Below are positions 25,821 to 34,222 of a stretch of DNA of 64,000 nt, one piece after another. Where the stretch lies: assembly GCF_003315795.1 (NCBI RefSeq), contig NZ_QMEY01000033.1, positions 1 through 64,000 of the forward strand, read 5' to 3'. The notes beneath the pieces are model-generated. The model made no database searches and had not been told where the DNA came from. It was given only the letters and a program-made list of their open reading frames with translations. The stretch is from Spongiactinospora rosea. Lineage in GTDB: Bacteria; Actinomycetota; Actinomycetes; Streptosporangiales; Streptosporangiaceae. Each line of letters opens with the position of its first letter. The first letter of the stretch is position 1. Made by a program: the position numbers and the translations under genes.

Positions 25821-27722
25821 GTGCCGCAGGCGCAGCCGCTCAGGACGGGGGACCCGCCGAGGCTGGGCGACTACGAGCTGTCCGGGCGCCTGGGCGAGGG
25901 CGGCCAGGGCGTGGTGTTCCTCGCCACCCGTCCCGCGGACGGCGACGCCGAGCGTTACGCGGTCAAGCTGCTGTACGCGCCGGTCGGCGACGAGGAGGCG
26001 GCGTTCCTGCGGGAGGCGGAGCTGGCCAAGCAGGTCGCCAGGTTCTGCACCGCCCAGGTCATCGACGCGGGGGTGATGGCGGGGCGTCCGTTCATCGTCA
26101 GCGAATACGTGGACGGGCCGTCCCTGCAATCCGACGTCGCCCTGGCCGGGCCGCGTACGGGCGGGGCGCTGGAACGCCTCGCGGTCGGTACGGCGACGGC
26201 CCTGGCCGCGATCCACCGTGCCGGGATCGTACACCGCGACTTCAAGCCCCAGAACGTGCTCCTCGGCCCGGACGGGCCACGCGTGATCGACTTCGGCCTC
26301 GCCCGCGCCCTCGACGCCGCCGCGACCCTCAGCGGGCGCGGCATGGGCACTCCCGCGTACATGTCGCCCGAACAGATCGGCGCGGAGGAGCTGACCCCCG
26401 CGGTGGACGTCTTCGCCTGGGGGGCGACGATCTGCTTCGCCGCCACCGGGCAGGCGCCCTTCGGGCAGGACTCGGTGGCGGCGGTCCTGCACCGGATCCT
26501 CACCGCGCAGCCGGAGATGGGGCGCATTCCCCGGCATTTACGGGGCCTGGTGGAACAGTGCCTGGACAAGACGCCGGGCAACCGCCCGGCGAGCAGGGAA
26601 CTGGTGCTCGCGCTGCTGGGGGAGGTGCCCTCGGGTTCCGGCTCGTACTACCTGGGGACGGCCGCGACCGGCGTCGCTCCCGAGCGCCCGGAGGAGGACA
26701 TCGCGCCCTCCGATCCGGTAGAGGCCGAGGACGGTGGTCCTTCTGGGGGCGGGCAGAGGAGGGCCGCGGCCAGGATGTCCATGGCGGCCTTCGGGGCGAT
26801 CGTGGTGAGCGCGATCGTGCTCGCGGTGGTACTGCTGCCGGGGTTGCTCACCGGAGGGGGCGCCCGGTCCGGGCCGTCCCCCACCACGACCGGCACGCTC
26901 GGCGTCACTCCCCAGAGGATGGACAAGCCCGCCACCAAGGTCCCCCCGGCCGTGACCGACAGGGCCGCGCCGCCCGCGGCCGCGTCCGTGGTCGTCACGG
27001 TCCCTGAGATGGCCGGGCTGGACCGGGCGGCGGCGGTCCGCGCGATCCGGCGGGCCGGGCTGCGGCCCGGCCAGATCACCGAGTCCGACTCCCCGGAGAA
27101 GATCGGCCGCGTGCTGTCCGCGACCCCGGCGGCGGGCACGTCCGTGCGCAAGGGGTCCAAGGTACGTCTGCGCGTGTCGGCGGGGATCGTGGTGCCCGTC
27201 GTCACGGGCCTGCGCCGGACCGCCGCCGAGTCGGCGCTGTCGGCGGCCGGGCTGTCGGCGGGCAAGGTGAGCCGGACCTGCTCCGGGCTCCCCGGCGGCC
27301 AGGTCATCGAGACCCGCCCGGCCGCCGGCGCTCGCGTGGCGGGCGGCACGGCGGTGTCGCTGGTGGTGTCCCGGCACGGCAAGGAGGTGCCGGGCGTGGT
27401 CGGCAAGCCGGAGGCGAACGCCGGTACCGCCCTCGCGGCCCTGGGCTTCGCGGTGGAGCGCCGGACGCGGGTGGCCGACTCGGCGGACCAGGTGGGCACG
27501 GTACTCGCGCAGAGCCTGTCACCGGGCTCATGCGGCGCCCCCGGTGCGAAGATCACCATCACCGTGGGCGTCGAGGGCCCCTCCGATGACCCTGCCCCCG
27601 ACCCTGACCCGCGCGGCGACGACGGGGACTCGACCGATCAGCCGGACGTCTTCGAGCCCGCCGTCGCCCTCAGTCCTCCCCGGACGGGTCACGCAGGTGG
27701 CGCAGCACCTCGTCGAGGGTGA
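25821..27722 (+). CDS. Transmembrane Ser/Thr protein kinase with three PASTA domains
   Basis: 633 aa from GTG 25821 (MPQAQPLRTGDPPRLG, SD ggggagg, matches relatives); TTG 25794 is an alternative. The kinase domain is complete: GRLGEGGQGVVFLA loop, Lys in YAVKLL, HRDFKPQN, DFGLAR and the GTPAYMSPEQ activation segment. One TM (AFGAIVVSAIVLAVVLLPGLL) is followed by three PASTA repeats that bind muropeptides in the PknB family, giving a cell-wall-sensing signalling protein. The stop lies 53 bp inside the convergent DUF1932 gene. The acidic tail (DPAPDPDPRGDDGD) is low complexity. Confidence 0.94.
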   Translation: MPQAQPLRTGDPPRLGDYELSGRLGEGGQGVVFLATRPADGDAERYAVKLLYAPVGDEEAAFLREAELAKQVARFCTAQVIDAGVMAGRPFIVSEYVDGPSLQSDVALAGPRTGGALERLAVGTATALAAIHRAGIVHRDFKPQNVLLGPDGPRVIDFGLARALDAAATLSGRGMGTPAYMSPEQIGAEELTPAVDVFAWGATICFAATGQAPFGQDSVAAVLHRILTAQPEMGRIPRHLRGLVEQCLDKTPGNRPASRELVLALLGEVPSGSGSYYLGTAATGVAPERPEEDIAPSDPVEAEDGGPSGGGQRRAAARMSMAAFGAIVVSAIVLAVVLLPGLLTGGGARSGPSPTTTGTLGVTPQRMDKPATKVPPAVTDRAAPPAAASVVVTVPEMAGLDRAAAVRAIRRAGLRPGQITESDSPEKIGRVLSATPAAGTSVRKGSKVRLRVSAGIVVPVVTGLRRTAAESALSAAGLSAGKVSRTCSGLPGGQVIETRPAAGARVAGGTAVSLVVSRHGKEVPGVVGKPEANAGTALAALGFAVERRTRVADSADQVGTVLAQSLSPGSCGAPGAKITITVGVEGPSDDPAPDPDPRGDDGDSTDQPDVFEPAVALSPPRTGHAGGAAPRRG

Positions 27723-28512
27723 GGCCGGTGGCGTCCTTGTCGGGGTCCCAGCGGTGCATCACGTCCTCGGCGGCCAGCGCGAGATCCGCAGGGAGGTTCG
27801 CCGCGCGCAGCGCATGGGCCACCTCGGCCATCTCCGGCGCCCACCGCCAGGCCCGGGAGGCGACCCCCGGCAACTGCCCGGGCTCGGCCAGCGCGGACGC
27901 CGCCATCCGCTCGGCCTCGGCCACCAGCTCGCGTTCCACACCGTGATGGGCGGCCAAGGCATGCGAGACCGCGGCCAGGGCCCGGCTCGTCTTCTGGAAG
28001 GAGCCGTAGGCCATCTTCAGCGCCGACGCGGCACCGATCGCCTCGCCCAGCGCGACGGCCTCAACGGCACTCTGCCGGAACAGCCCGCCGACCACCTCGA
28101 CGGCGTCCTGCGGACCCGACAAGTAGAGCCGCGCACTGACCCGATCACCCGGCGGCGGGCCGATGACGCAGCCGTCCACAAAGCCCTGCGGCGGGAACAG
28201 CGCGGCGATCCGCTGGGCGCGGTGGGGGCTGATCGCGTTCCCCTCCACATAGATCCTGGGCACCCCGGCGGCGGCCACCTGCTCCGCGGTCTCCTCCGCA
28301 GCGGCCGGCGGCACGACCGATATCACCACATCGGCCGCCGCCACCCCCTCCCGCAGGCTCCCGGCAGCCTCGAACCCACCCTCGGCCGCCCGCCGCCCAC
28401 TCGCGGCCCCACGCCCTTCGGGCGACCACAGGACCCGCCCACCACCAAGCCGCACCTGCACCCCGAGCGCGGTCCCCATCTGCCCGGGATGCAACAACAA
28501 CACCGTCGTCAT
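27670..28512 (-). CDS. NAD(P)-binding 6-phosphogluconate dehydrogenase-like oxidoreductase (DUF1932)
   Basis: 280 aa from ATG 28512 (MTTVLLLHPGQMG). The Rossmann start LLLHPGQMGTALG, VISVVPPAA and GCVIGPPPGD match the 3-hydroxyacid dehydrogenase/6PGDH N-domain; the C-terminal half (SALKMAYGSFQKTSRAL) matches DUF1932. The reaction is unknown. Its 3' end overlaps the PASTA kinase gene by 53 bp tail-to-tail, so the two share coding DNA on opposite strands. Confidence 0.88.
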   Translation of the reverse strand: MTTVLLLHPGQMGTALGVQVRLGGGRVLWSPEGRGAASGRRAAEGGFEAAGSLREGVAAADVVISVVPPAAAEETAEQVAAAGVPRIYVEGNAISPHRAQRIAALFPPQGFVDGCVIGPPPGDRVSARLYLSGPQDAVEVVGGLFRQSAVEAVALGEAIGAASALKMAYGSFQKTSRALAAVSHALAAHHGVERELVAEAERMAASALAEPGQLPGVASRAWRWAPEMAEVAHALRAANLPADLALAAEDVMHRWDPDKDATGLTLDEVLRHLRDPSGED

Positions 28513-28557
28513 TCCACCCATTTTCCCGCCAGGAGCACCACCGAACACCACGGCACC

Positions 28558-28677
28558 GTGAAAGCGAGACGGCGGTCCGGGCGGTGCCGGAAGAGGCGTG
28601 CCACCGCCCTCACCTGCGCCGTTGCCGGAACCGAGCCGGTACAGCCCGGCGGGAACGCCGCCTGCTGCCTTTTCGTG
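28558..28677 (+). repeat. Decayed upstream copy of the APH-like gene 5' end
   Basis: The segment from gtgaaagcgagacggcggtc aligns with the start of the gene at 28737 at a constant offset of 186 bp for at least 60 bp and more weakly to about 28677. Read in the equivalent frame it gives RESETAVRAVPEEACHRPHL against GESEASVRAVLEEACRRAHL. The copy lacks a start codon and frame integrity further on, so it is a vestigial duplication of the gene's first 40 codons. Confidence 0.8.
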
Positions 28678-28736
28678 GAAGAGATCAACCGCACCAGAAG
28701 TACCACCCGCAGTGCCCCGAGGGGCCGTACTCACAT

Positions 28737-29543
28737 ATGACCGGTGAAAGCGAAGCTTCGGTCCGCGCAGTGTTGGAAGAGGCGTGCCGCCGCGCTCACC
28801 TGGCCGTGGAGGGGGCTGAACTGGTGCGGCTCGGCGAGAACGCCATCTACCGCCTCCCCGCGAAAGTGATCGCCCGCATCACCCGGCCAGGTCGGCAATC
28901 CGCCGCCCGGCGGGAAGTACTGATCGCGCGCTGGCCGGCCGCCCACCGGGTGCCCGCCGTCGAGCCGCTCCCCGGTGTCCCGCAGCCGTTCAACGTCGAT
29001 GGCCGGGCGGTCACCTGGTGGCGGGAACTTCCGCCGCACCGCCACGGAACCGCGCTGGAAGTGGCCGGGGCGCTGCGTCGCTTGCACGCGCTGACCCCGC
29101 CGGTGGATTTCGCCCTCGGCCGCTTGGCCCCGTTCGTCCGCCTGCCCGAACGGATCGAACGGGCGACCACTCTTGACGCACGGGGTCGGGCATGGATGCG
29201 CGAGCGTCTGGCCGATCTTGGAGAGCGTTACGCCGCGCTGCCCGGGGGGCTGCCGGAATGCGTGGTGCATGGCGACGCGTGGATCGGCAATGTGGTCGGT
29301 ACGAGCGACGGGCGGGTGGTACTCCTCGACCTGGAGCGGTGCGCGGTGGGCCCACCGGAATGGGACCTCGTCTCCACAGCCGTCAAGGCGTTCACCCTCG
29401 CCGGGATCACCCGAGCGGATTACCGGGCCTTCGCCGAGGCGTACGGGTATGACGTCACCGGGTGGCATGCCTGCGCGGTGAGCACGGCCCCCGCCCATGG
29501 CCGTGGACCGCGGTCTCCTGAGCCGAAGGGAAGTACAGCGTGA
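28737..29543 (+). CDS. Aminoglycoside phosphotransferase-family kinase, C-terminus altered
   Basis: 268 aa. The APH/choline-kinase fold is visible: VIARITRP at the nucleotide lobe, the catalytic motif VVHGDAWIGNVV and the metal motif VLLDLERCAVGPPEWDLV. Homology holds to YGYDVTGW; after it the last 27 residues (ACAVSTAPAHG...) are unlike the family, which continues with a helical end, so the gene appears cut by recombination at the junction with the next gene (4-bp overlap, gtga). It could phosphorylate a small alcohol or a drug. A decayed copy of its start lies upstream. Confidence 0.82.
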   Translation: MTGESEASVRAVLEEACRRAHLAVEGAELVRLGENAIYRLPAKVIARITRPGRQSAARREVLIARWPAAHRVPAVEPLPGVPQPFNVDGRAVTWWRELPPHRHGTALEVAGALRRLHALTPPVDFALGRLAPFVRLPERIERATTLDARGRAWMRERLADLGERYAALPGGLPECVVHGDAWIGNVVGTSDGRVVLLDLERCAVGPPEWDLVSTAVKAFTLAGITRADYRAFAEAYGYDVTGWHACAVSTAPAHGRGPRSPEPKGSTA

Positions 29544-30472
29544 CAGCGCAGCCGCCCCTTCCGCGCATCGCCGAAGACCTCGCCTGTCTGGTCACGACGG
29601 TGATCGATGAGATCCGTCCTCGGTTGATCGAGGCCGCGCTGTCCGGTGAACGCTCGGAGAGCAGGAATGTCCGCCACGCCGGCAACTTCCTGTCGGCCCA
29701 CGACCTGTGGACGCACCGGCGCTATCAGGAGCTGCTGGCCGAGGTCTTCCCCTCGTTCGTCTATGCCTCAGAGGAGGGGGACCCGCTGGTCATCGGCAGC
29801 GACCCCGATCCTGACCTGTGTGTTCTGGTAGATCCGCTCGACACGAGCGAACTCGCCGTCCGGGCCCTCTTCGGCTACACACATGTCCTGGTTTACTCGC
29901 GCGCCCTCGCCCGTCCCATCGCCGCGGCCGTGGGCGACATCTTTCACCATCTCCAGGTGTACCTCGCGGCCCGCGACGAGAGCGGGCGAGATCAGGCGTT
30001 TCTGTGTACGCGGGAGGGCACACGCCATGCCCTGCGGCTGCGCCGATCCGCTGCCCTGCACGAGGCGCTGGTCACCAATTACCTGATGAAGCCCACCGAA
30101 CGCTTCCAGACGCTCGCCACCCAGACCCGCTTGATCGAAGAAGTGAGCCGACCTTCGCAGGACGGCGCGCGCCGTGGCAGGTTGGGCGTGGACTTCGGAT
30201 CGATCGGCCTGTGCCACGTCGCGGCCGGGTTCAGTGATGCGATGGTCGAGTTCGCCAAGGGCTTCGCGGTCTGGGATCTCGCGCCGGGGCACTACATCCT
30301 GAGCGCGGCCGGAGGCGTGGTACTTGATCTTCAGGGACACCCGCTTCCACTGGACTACGGGTTCGGGACCGTGGACGAGATCACGAAGGCCATGGCTCGC
30401 CGCGACAGATTCGTGGCCGCCTCCAGCCGGTCGCTGGCCCAGGAGATCGTCGCGGCCATGAGCAACGCTTGA
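29540..30472 (+). CDS. Inositol monophosphatase-family protein
   Basis: 310 aa. It shows the IMPase metal motif as LVDPLDTSELAVR (family DPLDGT, here DPLDTS) and the second site as FAVWDLAPGHYILSAAGGVVLDLQG (family WDxAAG). The altered residues mean that sugar-phosphate or inositol-phosphate phosphatase activity is likely but not certain. GTG 29540 has an aaggga SD and overlaps the APH stop by 4 bp, implying an operon: a kinase and a phosphatase of small phosphorylated metabolites. Confidence 0.82.
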   Translation: MTAQPPLPRIAEDLACLVTTVIDEIRPRLIEAALSGERSESRNVRHAGNFLSAHDLWTHRRYQELLAEVFPSFVYASEEGDPLVIGSDPDPDLCVLVDPLDTSELAVRALFGYTHVLVYSRALARPIAAAVGDIFHHLQVYLAARDESGRDQAFLCTREGTRHALRLRRSAALHEALVTNYLMKPTERFQTLATQTRLIEEVSRPSQDGARRGRLGVDFGSIGLCHVAAGFSDAMVEFAKGFAVWDLAPGHYILSAAGGVVLDLQGHPLPLDYGFGTVDEITKAMARRDRFVAASSRSLAQEIVAAMSNA

Positions 30473-30532
30473 CCGGGCCGGCCGCCGACCGCGGGGGTGC
30501 TCTCTGCCCGTAGAAGCTGTGGGCTCAGAGTG

Positions 30533-31876
30533 TCAGGCCGGCGGCAAGGCCATCGTGACCCGCTCGTGGAGCTCCGCCACCTCTGCTCGCGCGGGGTGCT
30601 GCTCGACCGATCGCCGGAGCAGCGCGAGAAGTATGGTGACCCGGTGCGAACGTACCGATTCCGCCTCCTCCACCGCGGCCGAGCCGACGGTGGACGCGGC
30701 TGCGGTATCGCCCGTACTCAAATGCACCATGGCGAGCCGGGCCTGGGACAGAACACGCGAGCGGCTGACATCGCCATGAGTGTCAATGGCCCTCGTGATC
30801 CGCCCAGCTCCTTCGACGATGGACTTGGGCGAGGCCAGATCGACCAGCGCGTGCCCGGTCTCCGCCAAATGTTGAGCGGCTGTGAACCAGTACAGGCCGG
30901 GAGGAGCATCGCCGGTGGTGACCTTTCCGAACTGTTCGTCGGCGTGTCCCACCGCCGAGATCGCGTCCTCCGTCCGGCCGAGCCTGGCGAGTGCGCGGGC
31001 ACGCACACCGGACAACATGGCACGAATCCCGGGTGTCAGGCGGTCGGCGCGAACCTGGGCCATTTCGATGTAGGTGAGCGTCGAGTCCGGGTCCTCCAAC
31101 CAGAACGCCTGCCGTCCCAGTTGCGCCAGGATGATGGCCCGATGGTTCCAGTCCCCGGCATCTTCGGCACATGCGAGCGCGAGACGGTAGAGCCGCGACG
31201 CCGACTGATTGTCATACGCGTCGAAGGCCATGAATCCGGATGTGCCGGCGAGAAAGGCCACAGCAGAGAACAAGTCGGCACGCAAATCCGCATGGGGGCA
31301 GTGAGCCTTCAGCAGGATCAGGGAGTAGCGCACTTGGGCGGCCAGCGCGTCACGGGCGAGGCCACTGCTTCCGCATCGATGATCCAGTGCTCCGAACAGT
31401 TGGGCGACCGTCCGAATTTCGTTGATTTCGGCTGGCCCGATAGTGGATGGTGTCGGAGTGGTACGTGCGGGCTCTGATAATACAGCGAGAGAGGCTGGGG
31501 ACAGAGCGACGGCGCCCATCCCGAAGGTGGCGGTGAGAAACTGTTTGCGGTTCACGTCGTTCACGGTAACAATCGAGGATGAACGTCCGCGAGGGGCGAA
31601 GCCGAGCTCGGTATCAGTGTCCACGCCCAGCACCGCCCGCAGGCCGGCACGATAGGCCACACTGGGCCATCGGACCTCACCACGCTCCAGCTTGCCGATG
31701 TATCCAGCGTCCAGAGCGCTGGTCTGCTGCATGTTCTGGTGGATCCAGCGGTTGACCAGATCTGCCAGCTCCTGCCGGGAAAGCTCTGAATCGGGCCATA
31801 GGGTGGATTTCATGCGCATGCGGGCTTCGCGTAGCCGGTGATTCCACTTCTCTGGATTCGGGGACCGCTCGGTCAT
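30533..31876 (-). CDS. XRE family regulator with TPR-like sensor half
   Basis: 447 aa from ATG 31876 (MTERSPNPEKW, SD aaagga). An N-terminal helix-turn-helix (ELSRQELADLVNRWI ... SALDAGYIGKLERGEVRWP, residues about 30-75) is followed by about 300 residues of helical repeats (RYSLILLKAHCP, RLYRLALACAEDAGDWNHRAIILAQLGRQA), as in actinobacterial regulators that sense peptides or small molecules through a TPR scaffold. It converges with the IMPase-like gene. Its AT-rich start region has a direct repeat. Confidence 0.88.
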   Translation of the reverse strand: MTERSPNPEKWNHRLREARMRMKSTLWPDSELSRQELADLVNRWIHQNMQQTSALDAGYIGKLERGEVRWPSVAYRAGLRAVLGVDTDTELGFAPRGRSSSIVTVNDVNRKQFLTATFGMGAVALSPASLAVLSEPARTTPTPSTIGPAEINEIRTVAQLFGALDHRCGSSGLARDALAAQVRYSLILLKAHCPHADLRADLFSAVAFLAGTSGFMAFDAYDNQSASRLYRLALACAEDAGDWNHRAIILAQLGRQAFWLEDPDSTLTYIEMAQVRADRLTPGIRAMLSGVRARALARLGRTEDAISAVGHADEQFGKVTTGDAPPGLYWFTAAQHLAETGHALVDLASPKSIVEGAGRITRAIDTHGDVSRSRVLSQARLAMVHLSTGDTAAASTVGSAAVEEAESVRSHRVTILLALLRRSVEQHPARAEVAELHERVTMALPPA

Positions 31877-31930
31877 GTCCAGGTCCTTTGGGGAGGTCGT
31901 CCGCTGATCGTTTCTGGGCATCCGGCGCCA

Positions 31931-31955
31931 CCTAATGTAACGGGTCCCTAATGTA
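31931..31955 (-). promoter_or_regulatory. Direct repeat upstream of the XRE gene
   Basis: CCTAATGTA occurs at 31931-31939 and 31947-31955, a 16-bp period, 55-80 bp upstream of the XRE start. On the minus strand each copy reads TACATTAGG, containing a -10-like TACATT. The repeat may be an autoregulatory site or tandem -10 elements. Confidence 0.45.
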
Positions 31956-32414
31956 TCTGTGATCAACCGACCTTGCCGCGCCTAACCGTATATTGGCCGA
32001 GCACTCCCTGGCTTGGTGCAGGCGCGAAGCGGCGAAGTCCCGTTATGGCCACACGCAGTGTAAATATATGGGGATATTCCTGTTTTGGGATGAGTGGTCG
32101 GTGTGCGCCTTTTGGCGGAAGCGCTGCCGGTTCAGCCGTATGCCCTGTTGGCACCGACTTCCGATTTTAAGCGTACGGCGAAAATGTTCTCTGCGACTCA
32201 TCAGGTGTCGTGGGGTAACGGTCGTTCTGATCGGGTGGAATAGCCCGATTAACGGGGCGGTACGCCGGGGGAGCGCGAGGGGGCCGGAGGCCCCTTCGCC
32301 GGGGGTTTGGGGGCGAAGCCCCCAAGGGGGCACAGTCCGAGCTTGGTTCGCGCGGAGCGCGGTTTTGGCGAGGGCCGTGTGGTTGGCGTTGGCTGGGGCT
32401 TTTGATCAGGGTTG
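31956..32414. other. Gene-free region, moderately AT-rich then G-rich
   Basis: No credible coding sequence. The first half (to about 32260) is visibly more AT-rich than the genome (tgtaaatatatgggg, gattttaagcg) and could be a scar of transferred DNA or a long promoter region. The second half is a G-rich actinomycete-type intergenic block ending in the hairpin listed separately. Confidence 0.5.
32307..32325 (-). terminator. GC hairpin downstream of the CHAP gene
   Basis: TTGGGGGC-GAA-GCCCCCAA is a perfect 8-bp stem with a 3-nt loop, about 90 bp after the CHAP stop. It is nested in a wider symmetric block (cttcgcc...ggcgaag). There is no T tract, as is common for actinobacterial terminators; this gaagcccccaa type recurs in many actinomycete genomes. 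Confidence 0.55.
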
Positions 32415-33902
32415 TCAGGGGCGGGCGTGGCGGCCTCGGCGGGTGGCGTGAGGGGGGTCGTGGAGGGGGCGGGGCGGGCGATTGGGGGGTGCCGTGGCGG
32501 CCGGGTGGAACCAGTTCCACTCTGGGTGCCGGTCGGCGGGGAGCGGGGAGCGCGGGCTCGGTACGGGACGGTGGCGGCGGCCCCGGGGCGCCTGCTCGGC
32601 CACGGCCGGGGACACATGATCGTCGGACGCTACGACCCTGCGTCGCCGCCCCCGGTACGGCGTGTGTCGATCCTCTCCCGCCGGCGCCTTCCCGGTCGCG
32701 TGCCTTCCCGGCGCCACGGCCTGGACGTCGTGGGCGATGATCAGGTCGGGCTGGGCGGCGTGGCGGCCACGGGTCCGGGACGTACGCCCGGCGCGCCCGC
32801 CCGCCGTACGCGCCGGCTCGCCCATGGCGGAGGCGTGCCGCGCCGCGGAAGGGGCGTGCCGCAGGGCAGGTGCCGCCGCCAGGGCGGGCTCGGGGCTCGC
32901 CGGCGGCGTGGCGGCGCTCTCGGCCGGGCGGACGGTGAGCCCGGTGGCGGCCTGTACCCGGAGCCGGCGGGAGCGGGCGTGGGCGAGAAGGCCGATGGCG
33001 GCGAGGAGGACCGGGGCGAGGAGTACAGGGCTGCTCAGGTCCGGGAGGGGGGACTGGAGGGCGCTCGGGGCCGAGAGGGGCGAGCCGGTGAGCGGGGCCG
33101 TGTCGGGAAGGGCCTTGGTCCTCGGCGCGGGGTCGGGCGCGGAACTTCGGGCCGGTGCGGCGCGGTCGTCGTCGGCTGGAGCGCTGGGTGGGGAGGCCTT
33201 CGGGAGCGGATTTCGGGGGGCCGCCTTGGCGGTGGCGGGCTTGCTGGGGGCGCTGGACTCCCGCGCCGGAACTCGCGGCGCGGGCTTGTCGCGCGACGGT
33301 TCGAACGGCCGGGGCGAGATGAGCCGGGCCGCGATGTCGGGCGCGACGTTCACCTGCGGCCCTTGCGGCCCTTGCGGCATCGCCGCGTCCTGGCCCGCCT
33401 GGCCGAGCACGGAGTCCGGCGGCATAACGGGGGCCTCCAGGGCCTCCTTGACCTTCTCCGGGTAGCCGTACCCGACGACCTTGTCCTGGTCGCGCTTCTT
33501 GCGCTTGGCGATCCCGCCGTCGATGTTGCCCTCGATGGTGAGGATCTTCCGGCCCTTGACCCCGGTGACCACACCAACGTGGTCGATCCCGCCGATCTTC
33601 TTCCCGCCGCTCCAGTCGTAGAAGACGAGGGCGCCTGGCTCCGGCTTGGTGCCGAACGCGCCCTGCTTCTCGAACCAGCGAGCGTGCGAGGGGGTCCACG
33701 CGAACTGCCCGATCCACTCCTCGTACCCGAGCTTCTTGGCCGCCCAGGAGAGGTACATGTCGCACCAGGGCTGGGCGCTGTAGTCGGCGTCGGATTCGAC
33801 GGAGTTGTACCAGGCGCCGAACTTGGTGTGGCCGCCCTTCTTCTCGGCGTAACCGAGCTGTTTCTCAAGGAGCTTGATGAACTTTTCGGTCTCAGGGCTC
33901 AT
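32415..33902 (-). CDS. CHAP domain protein with C-terminal membrane anchor
   Basis: 495 aa. The N-terminal 140 residues form a CHAP amidase/peptidase domain with the catalytic Cys in SAQPWCDMYLSWAAKKLG and His in GGIDHVGVVTGV. A long P/A-rich linker follows, one hydrophobic segment near residues 300-318 (PVLLAPVLLAAIGLLA), then a basic, disordered tail. There is no N-terminal signal peptide, so delivery of the CHAP domain to peptidoglycan is unexplained. The short GPQGPQ stretch is low complexity. ATG 33902 starts MSPETEKFIKLLEKQLGY, the usual family start. Confidence 0.88.
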   Translation of the reverse strand: MSPETEKFIKLLEKQLGYAEKKGGHTKFGAWYNSVESDADYSAQPWCDMYLSWAAKKLGYEEWIGQFAWTPSHARWFEKQGAFGTKPEPGALVFYDWSGGKKIGGIDHVGVVTGVKGRKILTIEGNIDGGIAKRKKRDQDKVVGYGYPEKVKEALEAPVMPPDSVLGQAGQDAAMPQGPQGPQVNVAPDIAARLISPRPFEPSRDKPAPRVPARESSAPSKPATAKAAPRNPLPKASPPSAPADDDRAAPARSSAPDPAPRTKALPDTAPLTGSPLSAPSALQSPLPDLSSPVLLAPVLLAAIGLLAHARSRRLRVQAATGLTVRPAESAATPPASPEPALAAAPALRHAPSAARHASAMGEPARTAGGRAGRTSRTRGRHAAQPDLIIAHDVQAVAPGRHATGKAPAGEDRHTPYRGRRRRVVASDDHVSPAVAEQAPRGRRHRPVPSPRSPLPADRHPEWNWFHPAATAPPNRPPRPLHDPPHATRRGRHARP

Positions 33903-34222
33903 CTATGTGTGGGGGACCGCCGGGCAGCCCTTGGGCATGGTCGCGCCGCCTTCGCGACCGGGCTGTACGGAGGTGGGGTCGATCGATGGCGCGTTCGCGC
34001 GGGCCGATCGCGGGGGAACCGATCGGTACGCGCGTGGCGGCACCACAGGTCAAGGTCTTCCGTGACGACGGAGACTACCTGCGAGTAATGAGAGGTCAAA
34101 CCACCGCAAAGGGAGAGTCAAGCGACGGTCGATCCCCGCGGCGCGCGTAGCCGCAGGTCGAGCAGCGTTCCCCTTTGCCCAAACTTGAGGGATATGTGAT
34201 GTAAATCAACCTTTGAGGTGAC
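33903..34222. other. Gene-free region upstream of the CHAP gene, with stem
   Basis: No convincing gene. Arms gcaaaggg (34106-34113) and ccctttgc (34171-34178) pair perfectly around a GC-rich loop that contains a smaller GCGGC/GCCGC stem. It could end the sialidase transcript or be a structured leader of the CHAP gene on the minus strand. No known riboswitch consensus was recognised. Confidence 0.4.

Noticed and set aside
27544-28740. Plus-strand 398-codon frame over the DUF1932 gene
   Set aside because: Antisense to a well-supported oxidoreductase gene, with no homology.
33350-33390. Collagen-like repeat in the CHAP protein
   Set aside because: Only a few GPQ triplets occur; too short to be a collagen domain.
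34010-34180. c-di-AMP riboswitch upstream of the CHAP gene
   Set aside because: A gggggaacc stretch is present but on the wrong strand for the CHAP gene and without the rest of the consensus.
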